The notes below the pieces were generated by a model. It had not been told where the DNA came from and made no database searches. It worked only from the letters and a program-made list of their open reading frames with translations. This document shows, piece by piece, positions 1-8,819 of a stretch of DNA of 13,798 nucleotides (position 1 is its first letter; each line of letters starts with the position of its first letter). This stretch comes from Anaerolineae bacterium. Its GTDB lineage: Bacteria; Chloroflexota; Anaerolineae; Promineifilales; Promineifilaceae. The stretch lies in the NCBI GenBank assembly GCA_028277515.1, contig JANQGC010000288.1, forward strand, positions 1 to 13,798, in the 5' to 3' direction. A program made the translations under genes and the position numbers.

Positions 1-1051
1 CGGCCTGGGCACGAATGCCTGCCGGAGCCTTGACCAGGTGATGCGCCTCTATAGCTGGGACTAGATTTTGCAGCGCTTTTACGAAGGCATTCTTGTTTGC
101 CGAACGCCACATTTCGCCCAATCCAGTCCGCCAATATTTTGCCGCTAATTTTTGAAAGCCGGGATAGCGCAATATTTCGCTAAGTTCTCCAGCATTTAAA
201 TCAGTTAACTGATACCCCTCTCTGGCAAACGCCAGAACTGCGTTGGGACCACATTCAACTTTTCCACTTATCATCAAGGTAAAGTGAACGCCTAAGAAGG
301 GGAACTTTGGGTCAGGGACCGGATAGATCAAACTACTGCACAAATATTCGGCTTCTGGTATTAGTTCATAATATTCGCCGCGAAAAGGAATTATCTGGGC
401 AGGTGAATCCATGCCGGTCATGCGTGTCACCTTATCGGAATGCAATCCTCCACAGTTAATTAAATAGTCCGCGCTGAAGTCCCCGGCATATGACACGGCC
501 GTAACCTGGTGGTTGGTTTCCTGGATACCAATCACTTTTGCACCTGTGATGATTTGATGCCCCTGTTCCTCTAAAATTTGGGCCAGGCACCGGCATACTT
601 CTTTATAATCGACGATGCCTGCTTCCGGGACATGGATCGCTTCGATCCCGGCCGTATGGGGTTCCAGCTCATCCAATCGCTCGCGTCCTATTAATTCACA
701 TTGGACGCCATTGGCCAGGCCACGATTATATATATCGGCCAAAATCGGCCGTTCTTCCTCTTTCGTGGCCACAATCACCTTGCCACATATTTGGAAAGGA
801 ATATCCTGCTCGATGCAGAATTGTTCCATCATTTTCTTCCCGGTCCGGCAGTTGATCGCTTTTAAGGAACCAGGTTTGTAATATATTCCTGAATGCAAAA
901 CCCCAGAGTTACGCCCGGACTGGTGAAAGGCCAGGGTATTCTCTTTTTCTAAGATGGTGATACGAATGTCCGGCTCTTTTTGGCTTAATTGATAGGCAGT
1001 TGCCAGCCCTACGATTCCAGCGCCGATGATGATGATGTCCGTCTTAGCCAT
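1..1051 (-). CDS. lhgO: L-2-hydroxyglutarate oxidase (LhgO), C-terminus cut by window edge
   Basis: This FAD-dependent oxidoreductase of the DAO family is expected to oxidise L-2-hydroxyglutarate to 2-oxoglutarate, passing electrons to the membrane quinone pool. About 350 residues are visible of a family length near 400, so roughly the last 50 are missing. The N-terminus (MAKTDIIIIGAGIVGLATAY) holds the Rossmann dinucleotide-binding motif GAGIVG at residues 10-15. The segment RNSGVLHSGIYYKPGS at about residues 42-57 is characteristic of LhgO. Translation was read by hand from the ATG at 1051 and stays open to the edge. No clear Shine-Dalgarno sequence precedes this ATG. The gene lies 127 bases after leuB and has a promoter-like sequence of its own, so it may be a separate unit. 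No direct link to branched-chain amino acid synthesis is evident. A related FAD oxidase is the main alternative. Confidence 0.88.
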   Translation of the reverse strand, partial: MAKTDIIIIGAGIVGLATAYQLSQKEPDIRITILEKENTLAFHQSGRNSGVLHSGIYYKPGSLKAINCRTGKKMMEQFCIEQDIPFQICGKVIVATKEEERPILADIYNRGLANGVQCELIGRERLDELEPHTAGIEAIHVPEAGIVDYKEVCRCLAQILEEQGHQIITGAKVIGIQETNHQVTAVSYAGDFSADYLINCGGLHSDKVTRMTGMDSPAQIIPFRGEYYELIPEAEYLCSSLIYPVPDPKFPFLGVHFTLMISGKVECGPNAVLAFAREGYQLTDLNAGELSEILRYPGFQKLAAKYWRTGLGEMWRSANKNAFVKALQNLVPAIEAHHLVKAPAGIRAQA

Positions 1052-1087
1052 ATGGATGATTCATTTATTATAATAATTGTCAACGGG

Positions 1088-1116
1088 AAGTTATTCGTAT
1101 TCAAAAGATTTGTCAA
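1088..1116 (-). promoter_or_regulatory. Candidate sigma70-type promoter for lhgO
   Basis: On the minus strand a perfect -35 hexamer TTGACA (1116-1111) is followed after 17 bases by TAACTT (1093-1088). TAACTT matches the -10 consensus at its three most conserved positions (TA...T). Transcription would start near 1081, giving a 5' leader of about 30 bases before the lhgO ATG. A second TTGACA (1083-1078) and a TATAAT (1072-1067) also occur here, but neither has a well-placed partner. The assignment is by sequence match only. Confidence 0.4.
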
Positions 1117-1178
1117 TTTTTTCTGTGGGATTTCCAGAGATACAAAAACAAAGATTAACAAATCTGATGAAAAACTAC

Positions 1179-2255
1179 TTAGGTGAGTGAGGCAATGATG
1201 AGGTCTCCCATCTCTTCTGTGCCGGTTACCGGATCTCCGGATTGGGCCAGATCGGCAGTCCTTTTGCCCTGAGCCAGAACGTTAGAAACCGCTCCCTCAA
1301 TCAGATCAGCTTCCTGGGAAAGTCCGAGACTCCAGCGTAGCATCATGGCTGCACTTAAGATCATAGCCAGGGGATTGGCGATCCCTTTTCCGGCAATATC
1401 CGGCGCCGATCCATGAATCGGTTCAAAAAGGCCGGCCGCTCCAGGCCTGCCCAAGGCCGCAGAGGGCAGCATGCCCAGCGAGCCGGTGATCATGGATGCT
1501 TCGTCGGATAGGATGTCGCCAAACATATTGCCTGTGACGATCACATCAAAGTCTGATGGGCGGTTAATCAGGTACATCGCGCAAGCATCGACCAACACAT
1601 CTTCAAATTCGATTTCCGGGTATTCTGCAGCGACTTCATGGGCAACTTCCCGCCAGACGCGGGAGGAAGCCAGGACATTGGCTTTATCTACGGAGGTTAC
1701 TTTTCCACGCCTTGCCCGGGCCAGTTCAAAAGCAACATTGAGAACACGGCGGATTTCTTGTTCATTGTAGCGCATTGTATCAAATCCGGCGCGGCCGAAT
1801 TCTGTTTGTTCACGCCCCTGAGGGGTACCAAAATATATGCCCCCGGTCAACTCTCGGACAAAGATGATATCCACGTCTTTTATTATTTCTGCTCGTAATG
1901 GACTGGATGAAGCCAATGCATCAAAAACTTTCACAGGCCGCAAATTGGCGTATACATTCAATTCTTTTCTTAATCGCAAAAGACCCTGCTCTGGGCGAAT
2001 GGCTGCTGAAGGGTCACTCCACTTAGGACCTCCGACGGCTCCCAAAAGCACGGCGTCGCTTTGCAAGCAAACTCCCAAACTTTCCTCTGGGAGCGCCGTG
2101 CCATAATTATCAATGGCAATACCCCCAATCAAGGCTTCTTCAAACTGAAATTGATGGTCAAATTGTTGGGCGATCTTCTCAAGAATTTTTTTTGCTTCGG
2201 AAATAACTTCTGGTCCTATGCCGTCACCGGGCAATATGGCAATTCGTGCTTTCAA
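1179..2255 (-). CDS. leuB: 3-isopropylmalate dehydrogenase
   Basis: This enzyme carries out NAD-dependent oxidative decarboxylation of (2R,3S)-3-isopropylmalate to 2-oxoisocaproate, the third step of leucine synthesis. Beside cimA it probably also oxidises erythro-3-methylmalate to 2-oxobutyrate for isoleucine. The 358 residues match the family length. Visible hallmarks are the N-terminal IAILPGDGIGPEV, LLGAVGGPKW near residue 70, RELTGGIYFG near 135, DKANVL near 190, GNMFGDILSDEASM near 242-255 (metal and substrate aspartates), and EPIHGSAPDIAGKGIANP near 276-293 (cofactor site). The start codon is TTG, supported by AGGAG 9 bases upstream and by the family N-terminus. It is the last biosynthetic gene of the operon, 145 bases after cimA across a strongly structured spacer. 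Confidence 0.96.
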   Translation of the reverse strand: MKARIAILPGDGIGPEVISEAKKILEKIAQQFDHQFQFEEALIGGIAIDNYGTALPEESLGVCLQSDAVLLGAVGGPKWSDPSAAIRPEQGLLRLRKELNVYANLRPVKVFDALASSSPLRAEIIKDVDIIFVRELTGGIYFGTPQGREQTEFGRAGFDTMRYNEQEIRRVLNVAFELARARRGKVTSVDKANVLASSRVWREVAHEVAAEYPEIEFEDVLVDACAMYLINRPSDFDVIVTGNMFGDILSDEASMITGSLGMLPSAALGRPGAAGLFEPIHGSAPDIAGKGIANPLAMILSAAMMLRWSLGLSQEADLIEGAVSNVLAQGKRTADLAQSGDPVTGTEEMGDLIIASLT

Positions 2256-2276
2256 TGGATATTTCTCCTGATTGTG

Positions 2277-2306
2277 AAGATGCTGACGTTAATAGATTAG
2301 CATCTT
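2277..2306 (-). repeat. Perfect 8-bp inverted repeat just upstream of the leuB ribosome-binding site
   Basis: AAGATGCT (2277-2284) and AGCATCTT (2299-2306) are perfect reverse complements separated by 14 bases. In the mRNA this hairpin would end about 9 bases before the AGGAG of leuB, so it could influence ribosome access to the TTG start or protect the leuB transcript. No U-tract follows on the minus strand, so it is not an intrinsic terminator. Confidence 0.6.
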
Positions 2307-2312
2307 TAACAA

Positions 2313-2370
2313 GTGGCAGTCACTTTATTATCGGTATTACCGGTCAAATAATGACCAAAGTGGCTGTCAC
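2313..2370 (-). repeat. Nested inverted repeats (branched RNA/cruciform) between cimA and leuB
   Basis: The outer arms GTGGCAGTCACTTT (2313-2326) and AAAGTGGCTGTCAC (2357-2370) match as inverted repeats at 12 of 14 positions. Between them are two smaller hairpins: CGGT-ATT-ACCG (2332-2342) and GGTCA-AATAA-TGACC (2342-2356). The two mismatches in the outer stem are A-C in minus-strand RNA and G-U in plus-strand RNA. The fold is therefore slightly better as plus-strand RNA or as a DNA cruciform. There is no terminator U-run. The function is unknown: mRNA processing or stability element, a repeat family member, or a protein-binding site are all possible. Confidence 0.6.
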
Positions 2371-2400
2371 ATGATTTATGTTTTTTAGAAAACAGACCAG

Positions 2401-3957
2401 TTAAGATAGTAAAGCATATTCCATGCTATCCACCAGAGCCAGCCAGCTTGCCTCAATAATGTTGGCACTGGCCCCTACCGTGCTCCAGCGCCGTGTCCCG
2501 CTTTTACTATCAATCAGCACGCGCGTAGTGGCAGCGGTGGCATTTTCACCATCCAGGATACGCACTTTGTAATCGACTAAGCTGACGCTGCTGAGTTGAG
2601 GATAGACATCGACCAGCGCCTTGCGCAGCGCCATATCCAATGCATTGACGGGTCCGTTGCCGGCGGCGGCCGTGTGCATCAGCTTATGGCCGACGCGTAC
2701 CTTGACGGTGGCCTCAGCATTAATGCCGCGTCGTCTTTGCTTTAGGACCATAACAGTGAAATCGACCAATTCAAATGGGGGCACATAGGCGGGATGGGTG
2801 CGCCTCAACATCAATTCAACACTGGCTTCAGCGCCTTCAAAAGTAAAACCTTGCGCTTCCAAATCCTTGATCTTATTTAAGACACCACGAACGTTGACTG
2901 AGTCTGCATCAAGATTGAACTGTTGGACCTTATCAATGATGTTGCCACGTCCGGATAATTCAGAAACCACACTGCGCTGCTCGTTGCCGATCAATGTGGG
3001 ATCGATATGCTGATAACTCTCAGCATTTTTTAGCATGGCAGCCACATGAATGCCCCCTTTGTGGGCGAAGGCACTGGTTCCAACATAGGGCGCATGTTCA
3101 TTTAAGGCTAGATTGGCCACCTCAGAAACATACCGGGATAGTTCCGTGAGTTTTTTTAGATTCTCCTTTTTGACACAAGAATAACCCATTTTCAACTGAA
3201 GGTCGGGAATTAATGTGCAGAGATCTGCGTTGGCTACTCGTTCACCGTACCCATTGATTGTACCTTGTACCTGGGTTGCTCCGGAACGCACAGCCGCTAG
3301 CGTATTGGCCACCCCACAACCGGCGTCATCATGGGTGTGTATTCCCAAAGGTGTATCTCCAAGTTTTTCCTTAACCTCTTTTACGATTTTTTCGATTTCC
3401 CAGGGCAGTGAACCACCATTCGTGTCGCAGAGAACAACGGCATCAGCCTCATTAACGGCGGCCGATTGAACGGTAGCTAGCGCATATTCCGGGTTGGCTT
3501 TATAGCCATCAAAGAAATGTTCAGCATCATAAATCACTTCCTTTCCCTGGGCTTTGCAGTAGGCAACGCTATCAGCGATCATAGCCAGGTTTTCTTCCAG
3601 GGTTGTTTCTAATACATCGTGAACATGGAGATCCCAGCTTTTACCTACAATAGTTATAACATCAGTATTGGCATCCATGAGCGCCTGGATATTGGGATCG
3701 TTTTCAGGGGATGAATTTTTACGCCTGGTGCTGCCGAAGGCAGTTATTTTGGCATGTTTTAAATTTAAGGATGGGGCACGCCGAAAAAATTCGACATCTT
3801 TGGGGTTTGATCCCGGCCACCCACCTTCAATATAGTGGATGCCGAAATCGTCCAACTTTCGCGCTATTTTTAATTTGTCGTCAACGGAAAGGGAGATGCC
3901 TTCCCGCTGAGTGCCATCACGAAGGGTTGTGTCATAAAGAAATATTTGGCTCATCAT
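2401..3957 (-). CDS. cimA: (R)-citramalate synthase
   Basis: This enzyme condenses pyruvate with acetyl-CoA to (R)-citramalate, starting the threonine-independent route to 2-oxobutyrate and isoleucine. The 518 residues have the two-part form of the family: an HMGL-like TIM barrel at about residues 5-280 and a LeuA-type allosteric/dimer domain at about 385-515. Motifs seen are LYDTTLRDGTQREG near residue 7, IEGGWPGSNPKD near 43 (the CimA form, in place of the EAGFP of LeuA), GIHTHDDAGCGVANT near 205 (metal-binding HxH), GYGERVANADL, and FAHKGGIHVAAM. Tandem ATGs at 3957 and 3954 are both possible starts. An in-frame TAA lies 16-18 bases upstream and no good Shine-Dalgarno is visible. The gene follows leuD by 57 bases. 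The neighbouring leuCD and leuB supply the remaining steps. A second 2-isopropylmalate synthase is unlikely given these motifs. Confidence 0.92.
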   Translation of the reverse strand: MMSQIFLYDTTLRDGTQREGISLSVDDKLKIARKLDDFGIHYIEGGWPGSNPKDVEFFRRAPSLNLKHAKITAFGSTRRKNSSPENDPNIQALMDANTDVITIVGKSWDLHVHDVLETTLEENLAMIADSVAYCKAQGKEVIYDAEHFFDGYKANPEYALATVQSAAVNEADAVVLCDTNGGSLPWEIEKIVKEVKEKLGDTPLGIHTHDDAGCGVANTLAAVRSGATQVQGTINGYGERVANADLCTLIPDLQLKMGYSCVKKENLKKLTELSRYVSEVANLALNEHAPYVGTSAFAHKGGIHVAAMLKNAESYQHIDPTLIGNEQRSVVSELSGRGNIIDKVQQFNLDADSVNVRGVLNKIKDLEAQGFTFEGAEASVELMLRRTHPAYVPPFELVDFTVMVLKQRRRGINAEATVKVRVGHKLMHTAAAGNGPVNALDMALRKALVDVYPQLSSVSLVDYKVRILDGENATAATTRVLIDSKSGTRRWSTVGASANIIEASWLALVDSMEYALLS

Positions 3958-4014
3958 TTTCTGTTCAGGTCGTTAAGCCCGTTCCGAAAGGCTCCACTTG
4001 TTAATTTTTTGGAT

Positions 4015-4620
4015 TTATCCCGTGTTTACACGCGCCGGGTGGTTTTTTTCATAAGCGATTATTGCATCTTCATGCTTTAATAAATAGCCTAATTGATCGA
4101 CACCTTCAAGCAGACATTCTTTGTTGAAAGGATCAATGGGGAAGGAGACGGATCGGCCGTCCGGCAGGGTCAGGGTTTGGTTTTCAAGATCAACAATGAT
4201 GGATACATGGGGATCTTCTTCAAGGAGACTGAGCAGCTGCCCGTGGGTGTCTTCATCCACAACCACAGGGAGTAGACCATTTTTCAAAGCGTTGTTTTTA
4301 AAGATGTCGGCAAATGAGGTGCTGACAATGGCTTTGAATCCATAATCCATACAGGCCCAGGGCGCATGTTCGCGGCTGGAACCAGAGCCGAAATTATCAC
4401 CGGCTACCAATATCTCCGCTTCTTGGGCGTGGGAGTGATTTAATATAAAGTCGTGACGGTGTGTTCCATCATCATGGTAGCGCCAATCGTGGAACAGATG
4501 TTTACCCAGGCCCAGTTTGGAGATCGTCTTTAGAAACCGGGCAGGAATGATCTGGTCCGTGTCAATATTTTCAGTGGGGATGGCGACCATCGTGCCGGTT
4601 AATTGTTCAAATTTTTCCAT
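4015..4620 (-). CDS. leuD: 3-isopropylmalate dehydratase small subunit
   Basis: This is the swivel-domain subunit of the isopropylmalate isomerase that converts 2-isopropylmalate to 3-isopropylmalate. With CimA present it probably also isomerises citramalate to 3-methylmalate. The 201 residues are typical of the LeuD type. Motifs are NIDTDQIIPARFL near residues 19-31 and GDNFGSGSSREHAPWA near 74-89, the substrate-binding signature of the aconitase swivel domain. The start ATG at 4620 is preceded by AGGA 5 bases away. The gene is 20 bases downstream of leuC, consistent with translation of the two subunits from one message. Confidence 0.96.
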   Translation of the reverse strand: MEKFEQLTGTMVAIPTENIDTDQIIPARFLKTISKLGLGKHLFHDWRYHDDGTHRHDFILNHSHAQEAEILVAGDNFGSGSSREHAPWACMDYGFKAIVSTSFADIFKNNALKNGLLPVVVDEDTHGQLLSLLEEDPHVSIIVDLENQTLTLPDGRSVSFPIDPFNKECLLEGVDQLGYLLKHEDAIIAYEKNHPARVNTG

Positions 4621-4640
4621 AGATATCCTACTTTATGAAT

Positions 4641-6047
4641 TTAGTTTAGTGTCCGGACGTCAGTTACGATTCCTGTCAGAGCGGATGCGGCTGCGGTCAA
4701 GGGGCTGGCCAAAAAGGTTCGGCCGCCTTTGCCCTGCCGCCCTTCAAAATTACGGTTGCTAGTGCTGATGGCATATTGGCCTGGTTGGAGCTGGTCACCA
4801 TTCATGGCGATACACATGCTACAACCGGATTCTCGCCATTCTGCGCCGGCTTCTTTGAAAATACGGTCTAGCCCCTCGACTTCAGCCTGTCTTTTGACCA
4901 TTTGTGATCCGGGAACGACCATCATGCGCAGGCCAGGCTTGATTTTGTTGCCTTTTAAAATGCCGGCTGCCTGTCGCAGGTCAGAGATACGTGAATTGGT
5001 GCAGCTCCCTAAGAACACGACGTCAATTTCTTTGCCTATTAACGGCCGACCGGGCTGCAAATCCATATATTCCAACGCTTTTATCATGGATTGCCGTTCA
5101 CTAACGGAAGGTATATCATCCGGATCAGGGATAATTTGCGTGATAGGAATGCCCATTCCAGGGTTGGTTCCATAAGTTATCATTGGCTCTAAAACATTGG
5201 CGTCAATAGAAACCGATTTGTCAAATTCAGCGCCTTCATCTGTGGCCAGGTTACGCCAGTACTCAACGGCATCATCCCATGCCTGACCCTTAGGAGCATA
5301 TTCCCGGCCCGCCAAATATTCAAAAGTTGTATCATCAGGGGTGACAAGGCCGGCGCGCGCGCCGCCTTCAATACTCATATTGCATATCGTCATACGCTGT
5401 TCCATATTGAGACCGCGAATCGCCGAGCCGCAATATTCAAAGACATGGCCTGTGCCTCCACCCGTTCCGATTTTCGCCAACAAAGCAAGGATAATATCTT
5501 TAGCAGCAACGCCCTCTTGCAGCCGGCCCTCAACTTGCACTTGATAAGTTTTGGGCTTGTTTTGCAGCAAGGTTTGCGAAGCCAACACATGTTCAACTTC
5601 ACTGGTACCAATGCCAAAAGCCAGCGCGCCAAAAGCGCCATGCGTGGCAGTATGGCTGTCTCCACAGACGATGGTCATTCCCGGCTGGGTTAAGCCCAAC
5701 TCAGGTCCGATGACATGAACAATTCCTCTATAGGGACTTTGTCTGCCAAATAATTTGATGCCAAAGTCACGCGCATTTTTTTCTAAAGTCTGCATCTGCC
5801 GCAACGCAATTTGATCGGTAATTGGCATATCCAAAGGTGTCGTCGGAATACCATGATCCATCGTCGCGATTGTTTGGGCGGGTCGCCTTACTTTCAGACC
5901 ACGATCACGTAGTCCTTGAAAAGCCTGTGGGGATGTGACTTCGTGGACTAAATGTAAATCGATATAAAGAATAGCCGGGCTTTGTGGGTGTTGGATGACC
6001 ACATGATCCTGCCAAATCTTGTCGAGGGTTGTCAACTGTGCACTCAT
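4641..6047 (-). CDS. leuC: 3-isopropylmalate dehydratase large subunit
   Basis: This is the catalytic aconitase-family subunit with a [4Fe-4S] cluster. It pairs with LeuD to isomerise 2-isopropylmalate and, in this operon, probably citramalate. The 468 residues match the normal length. Cluster ligands are visible as the cysteine of [13 protein letters not shown] (near residue 347) and the CxxC of GCSMCIAMN (near 407 and 410). Other signatures are MDHGIPT near 63, [20 protein letters not shown] near 127, and [20 protein letters not shown] close to the C-terminus. The start ATG has GGAG 7 bases upstream and lies 27 bases after the leuA stop. No truncation or missing key residue is seen. Confidence 0.97.
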   Translation of the reverse strand: MSAQLTTLDKIWQDHVVIQHPQSPAILYIDLHLVHEVTSPQAFQGLRDRGLKVRRPAQTIATMDHGIPTTPLDMPITDQIALRQMQTLEKNARDFGIKLFGRQSPYRGIVHVIGPELGLTQPGMTIVCGDSHTATHGAFGALAFGIGTSEVEHVLASQTLLQNKPKTYQVQVEGRLQEGVAAKDIILALLAKIGTGGGTGHVFEYCGSAIRGLNMEQRMTICNMSIEGGARAGLVTPDDTTFEYLAGREYAPKGQAWDDAVEYWRNLATDEGAEFDKSVSIDANVLEPMITYGTNPGMGIPITQIIPDPDDIPSVSERQSMIKALEYMDLQPGRPLIGKEIDVVFLGSCTNSRISDLRQAAGILKGNKIKPGLRMMVVPGSQMVKRQAEVEGLDRIFKEAGAEWRESGCSMCIAMNGDQLQPGQYAISTSNRNFEGRQGKGGRTFLASPLTAAASALTGIVTDVRTLN

Positions 6048-6074
6048 TAACGTCTCCGTGTTTAGACTCGCGGA

Positions 6075-7736
6075 TTATACTTTAACCGGCGTGCCGCTTG
6101 ATTTTAGTTCACTATATTTGCCTTCTCGCGCAGCCAGAAGTTTATTTAACGCACTTAAATAAGCACGGGCGCTGGCGACAACAATATCCGTACTGGCTCC
6201 ATGTCCGCTGAAGGTTCGCAAAAATTGGCGATTGGTTTGCGGGTTAACGCTGTACTCGGACTCTCCATTGTGAGGTTGAATACGGACTGTTGTTTCGGCA
6301 ATCGCATCCATCCCTTCAGTCACCGCGTTGATGCTGAATTCAATGAGGGAATTAGACACGCGTACCAGGCGATTAATGGCCTGGTATACGGCATCAACCG
6401 GTCCTGTACCACAGGCCGCGTCTTGATATTCCTTTCCATCAGGGCCAGTCAAGTTAATGGTAGCCGTTGGAATACTATGATCGCCGCAAGACACCTGGAT
6501 ATGGTTTAGTTTCCATATTTCAGGGGGTTGGTAAATTTCATCAGCAATTATCGCTTCTAAATCGGCATCGGTAATAACTTTCTTTTTATCAGCTAATGAT
6601 TTAAATCTCTTAAAGGCAAGATTTATTTCCTTTTTGGTTAGATTGTCATAGCCCATCTCTTTTAGCCGTTCGCGGAAGGCATGTCTTCCGGAATGTTTGC
6701 CCAATACCAGGCGCGTTGCGTCCAATCCGACGGTTTCCGGGCGCATGATTTCATAGGTTTGATGATGCTTGAGCATGCCATCCTGATGAATGCCGGCTTC
6801 ATGAGCAAAAGCGTTCGCTCCGACAATCGCCTTATTAGCCTGGACGACCATGCCCGTGTAGGTGCTGACCATGTGGCTGGCACGCATAATTTGAGTTGTG
6901 TCGATATTTGTTTGGACATTGTACATTGTGGGGCGCGTGGCAATGGTCATGGCCACTTCTTCTAGAGAAGTATTGCCGGCTCTTTCGCCAATACCATTCA
7001 AAGTAACTTCCGCCTGCCTGGCTCCGGCTTTAACTCCCGCTAATGTATTGGCCGTAGCCATACCGAGATCGTTATGGCAATGAGTTGACCAGACGACTTT
7101 TTCAGATCCCTCTGTGTTGTCAATGAGATATTTCATCAACCAACCAAATTCTTCGGGAGTCGTATAGCCTACGGTGTCAGGGATATTTAAGGTCGTGGCC
7201 CCAGCCTTGATCGCTTGTTCCAAGATCTGGACAAGAAAATCAGGATCAGAACGGCCGGCATCCTCCGGAGAGAACTCAACATCGTCACATAAGCTGCTGG
7301 CAAAGCTGACGGCTTCAATAACTTGATCGATACACTCTTCCCTGTCAATTTTTAGTTTATGTTTCAAATGGATATCACTGGTCGCCAAAAAAGTGTGGAT
7401 ACGATGTTTCGGCGCTACTTTCACGGCATCATAGGCCCGCTGGATATCTTCTCGATTAGCCCTGGCAAGCCCGGCGATAACCATTGGTTCCCCCGATTTT
7501 CGCCCTTGCGTTAAGGGGCCAATTTCTTCCGCGATACGACGAACAGCTTCAAAGTCTCCTGGCGATGCGATAGGGAAACCGGCCTCACATATGTCGACGC
7601 CAAGGCGGGAAAGCTGGCGAGCGATTTCTAATTTTTCGTCTACATTAAGCGTGGCTCCAGGTGATTGTTCGCCATCCCGTAATGTCGTGTCAAAAATCAG
7701 TAATGTATCTTTGCTTTCAGCCCCATTATTATTCAT
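6075..7736 (-). CDS. leuA: 2-isopropylmalate synthase
   Basis: This enzyme condenses acetyl-CoA with 2-oxoisovalerate to 2-isopropylmalate, the committed step of leucine synthesis. It is normally feedback-inhibited by leucine through the C-terminal domain. Read from the chosen start it has 553 residues. Motifs are [17 protein letters not shown] near residue 15, [11 protein letters not shown] near 48, [18 protein letters not shown] near 200 (metal-binding HxH), [14 protein letters not shown] near 230, and [13 protein letters not shown] near 290. The LeuA dimer/allosteric domain spans about 395-535. ATG at 7742 is also in frame, but the AGGAG at 7749-7745 is only 2 bases from it and 8 bases from the ATG at 7736, so 7736 is preferred. 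A terminator-like hairpin lies between this gene and ilvC. Confidence 0.97.
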   Translation of the reverse strand: MNNNGAESKDTLLIFDTTLRDGEQSPGATLNVDEKLEIARQLSRLGVDICEAGFPIASPGDFEAVRRIAEEIGPLTQGRKSGEPMVIAGLARANREDIQRAYDAVKVAPKHRIHTFLATSDIHLKHKLKIDREECIDQVIEAVSFASSLCDDVEFSPEDAGRSDPDFLVQILEQAIKAGATTLNIPDTVGYTTPEEFGWLMKYLIDNTEGSEKVVWSTHCHNDLGMATANTLAGVKAGARQAEVTLNGIGERAGNTSLEEVAMTIATRPTMYNVQTNIDTTQIMRASHMVSTYTGMVVQANKAIVGANAFAHEAGIHQDGMLKHHQTYEIMRPETVGLDATRLVLGKHSGRHAFRERLKEMGYDNLTKKEINLAFKRFKSLADKKKVITDADLEAIIADEIYQPPEIWKLNHIQVSCGDHSIPTATINLTGPDGKEYQDAACGTGPVDAVYQAINRLVRVSNSLIEFSINAVTEGMDAIAETTVRIQPHNGESEYSVNPQTNRQFLRTFSGHGASTDIVVASARAYLSALNKLLAAREGKYSELKSSGTPVKV

Positions 7737-7744
7737 CGTCATAT

Positions 7745-7749
7745 CTCCT
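7745..7749 (-). promoter_or_regulatory. Ribosome-binding site deciding the leuA start
   Basis: AGGAG on the minus strand is 8 bases from the ATG at 7736 but only 2 bases from the ATG at 7742, so the downstream ATG is the likely start. The site begins two bases after the U-run of the ilvC-leuA hairpin. Confidence 0.7.
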
Positions 7750-7751
7750 AT

Positions 7752-7791
7752 AAAAAAATATCTGCATTTTTCATCATAAAAAATGCAGATA
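7752..7791 (-). terminator. Terminator-like hairpin inside the operon, between ilvC and leuA
   Basis: TATCTGCATTTTT (7759-7771) and AAAAATGCAGATA (7779-7791) form a perfect 13-bp stem with a 7-base loop. On the minus strand the stem is followed directly by seven T residues (7758-7752). It begins 6 bases after the ilvC stop codon, so a ribosome finishing ilvC would overlap its 5' arm. Most of the pairs are A-U, so termination may be partial. It could set the ratio of ilvBNC to leuACD-cimA-leuB message, or protect the 3' end of a processed ilvBNC transcript. Confidence 0.65.
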
Positions 7792-7797
7792 AGTGTT

Positions 7798-8802
7798 TTA
7801 CTCGACTACTTTAGCATTTAGCCAAGGCATCATTTCTCTCAAATTCTTGCCGACTTCTTCGATTTGGGTTTGGCGTGCCTGTTTGCGCCGCTCATTAAAC
7901 CAGGGGCGACCGGCAACGTTTTCATCTATCCAACCTTCAGCGTAAGCGCCGGATTGGATATCAGATAGTATTTGTTTCATCGCTTTTTGGGTTTCTTCGG
8001 TCACGATTTTCGGTCCGGCCGAATAATCTCCATGCTCGGCCGTATCACTGACACTGTAACGCATGTAACTCAAACCGCCTTGATACATGAGATCAACGAT
8101 CAGCTTCAATTCATGCAGACATTCAAAGTAAGCGATTTCAGGCTGATAGCCGGCATCAACCAGGATGTTAAATGCCGTTTCGACCAGCGCGCTCACGCCA
8201 CCACAAAGAACCGCCTGTTCTCCAAACAAATCCGTTTCTGTTTCTTCAGTGAAGGTGGTTTCGATAGTTCCGGCACGGGTGCAGCCGATAGCTTTGGCAT
8301 ATGCTAGAGCCAATTCGAGTGCTTGCCCACTTCTATTTTGATGGACAGCAACCAAACCTGGCGTCCCCACGCCCTCAATAAATAATTCACGCACGCGGTG
8401 CCCTGGCGCTTTTGGGGCAACCATGCTGACATCCACGTAGTCGGGAGGAATGATTTGACTGTAGCGAATGTTGAATCCATGACCAAACATTAACGTTTTA
8501 CCTGGCTTCAAGTGGGATTGGACGGATTGTTGATATATAGTCGGCTGTTTTGTGTCCGGTGCCAATAACATGATGATGTCTGCCTCGGCACAAGCATCGG
8601 CCGTTGTTTTAACCGTCAAACCTTCAGCTTCCGCTCTAGACCAGGAAGCTGAGCCTTCATAAAGCCCAACGCGTACATCCTGTCCGGAATCCTGTAAATT
8701 TAAGGAATGGGCATGCCCCTGGCTGCCATAACCAACGATGGCGATTTTCTTGCCCTGTAGCAGACCCAAATCCGCATCTTTATCATAAAATATGTTTGCC
8801 AA
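7798..8802 (-). CDS. ilvC: Ketol-acid reductoisomerase, class I
   Basis: This enzyme isomerises and reduces 2-acetolactate or 2-aceto-2-hydroxybutyrate to the dihydroxy acids, using Mg2+ and NAD(P)H. The 334 residues fit the short class I form. The Rossmann motif GYGSQGHAH is at residues 24-32. The cofactor loop reads LYEGSASW (47-54): the phosphate-contacting serines S51 and S53 are kept, while position 48, Arg in many NADPH enzymes, is Tyr. Preference for NADPH over NADH is therefore not certain from sequence. The C-terminal catalytic knot contains [12 protein letters not shown] near 190, [17 protein letters not shown] near 225 and [12 protein letters not shown] near 245. The start is TTG at 8802 with AAAGGAG 7 bases upstream. 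The gene lies 17 bases after ilvN. Confidence 0.97.
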   Translation of the reverse strand: MANIFYDKDADLGLLQGKKIAIVGYGSQGHAHSLNLQDSGQDVRVGLYEGSASWSRAEAEGLTVKTTADACAEADIIMLLAPDTKQPTIYQQSVQSHLKPGKTLMFGHGFNIRYSQIIPPDYVDVSMVAPKAPGHRVRELFIEGVGTPGLVAVHQNRSGQALELALAYAKAIGCTRAGTIETTFTEETETDLFGEQAVLCGGVSALVETAFNILVDAGYQPEIAYFECLHELKLIVDLMYQGGLSYMRYSVSDTAEHGDYSAGPKIVTEETQKAMKQILSDIQSGAYAEGWIDENVAGRPWFNERRKQARQTQIEEVGKNLREMMPWLNAKVVE

Positions 8803-8819
8803 AATCCAACTCCTTTCTA

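Noticed and set aside
1067..1083. TTGACA (1083-1078) and TATAAT (1072-1067) as an lhgO promoter
   Set aside because: Only about 5 bases separate them, and neither has a proper partner at 16-18 bases. The TTGACA at 1116-1111 is better placed.
1141..1165. Possible terminator after leuB (AGATT-4-AATCT followed by a T-rich stretch)
   Set aside because: The stem is only 5 bp and AT-rich, too weak to call an intrinsic terminator.
989..1186. Plus-strand 65-codon frame across the leuB-lhgO gap
   Set aside because: It overlaps lhgO on the other strand, has low-complexity residues (DDDD, IIII) and no family resemblance. It is a shadow frame.
4729..5175. 148-codon plus-strand frame opposite leuC
   Set aside because: It is entirely antisense to a well-supported leuC and rich in residues typical of reversed coding sequence. 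No family is recognisable.
7798..8802. Ketol-acid reductoisomerase with altered cofactor specificity (Tyr48 in the cofactor loop)
   Set aside because: The two phosphate-contacting serines are kept, and substitutions at this loop are common among NADPH enzymes, so the sequence alone does not support a switch to NADH.
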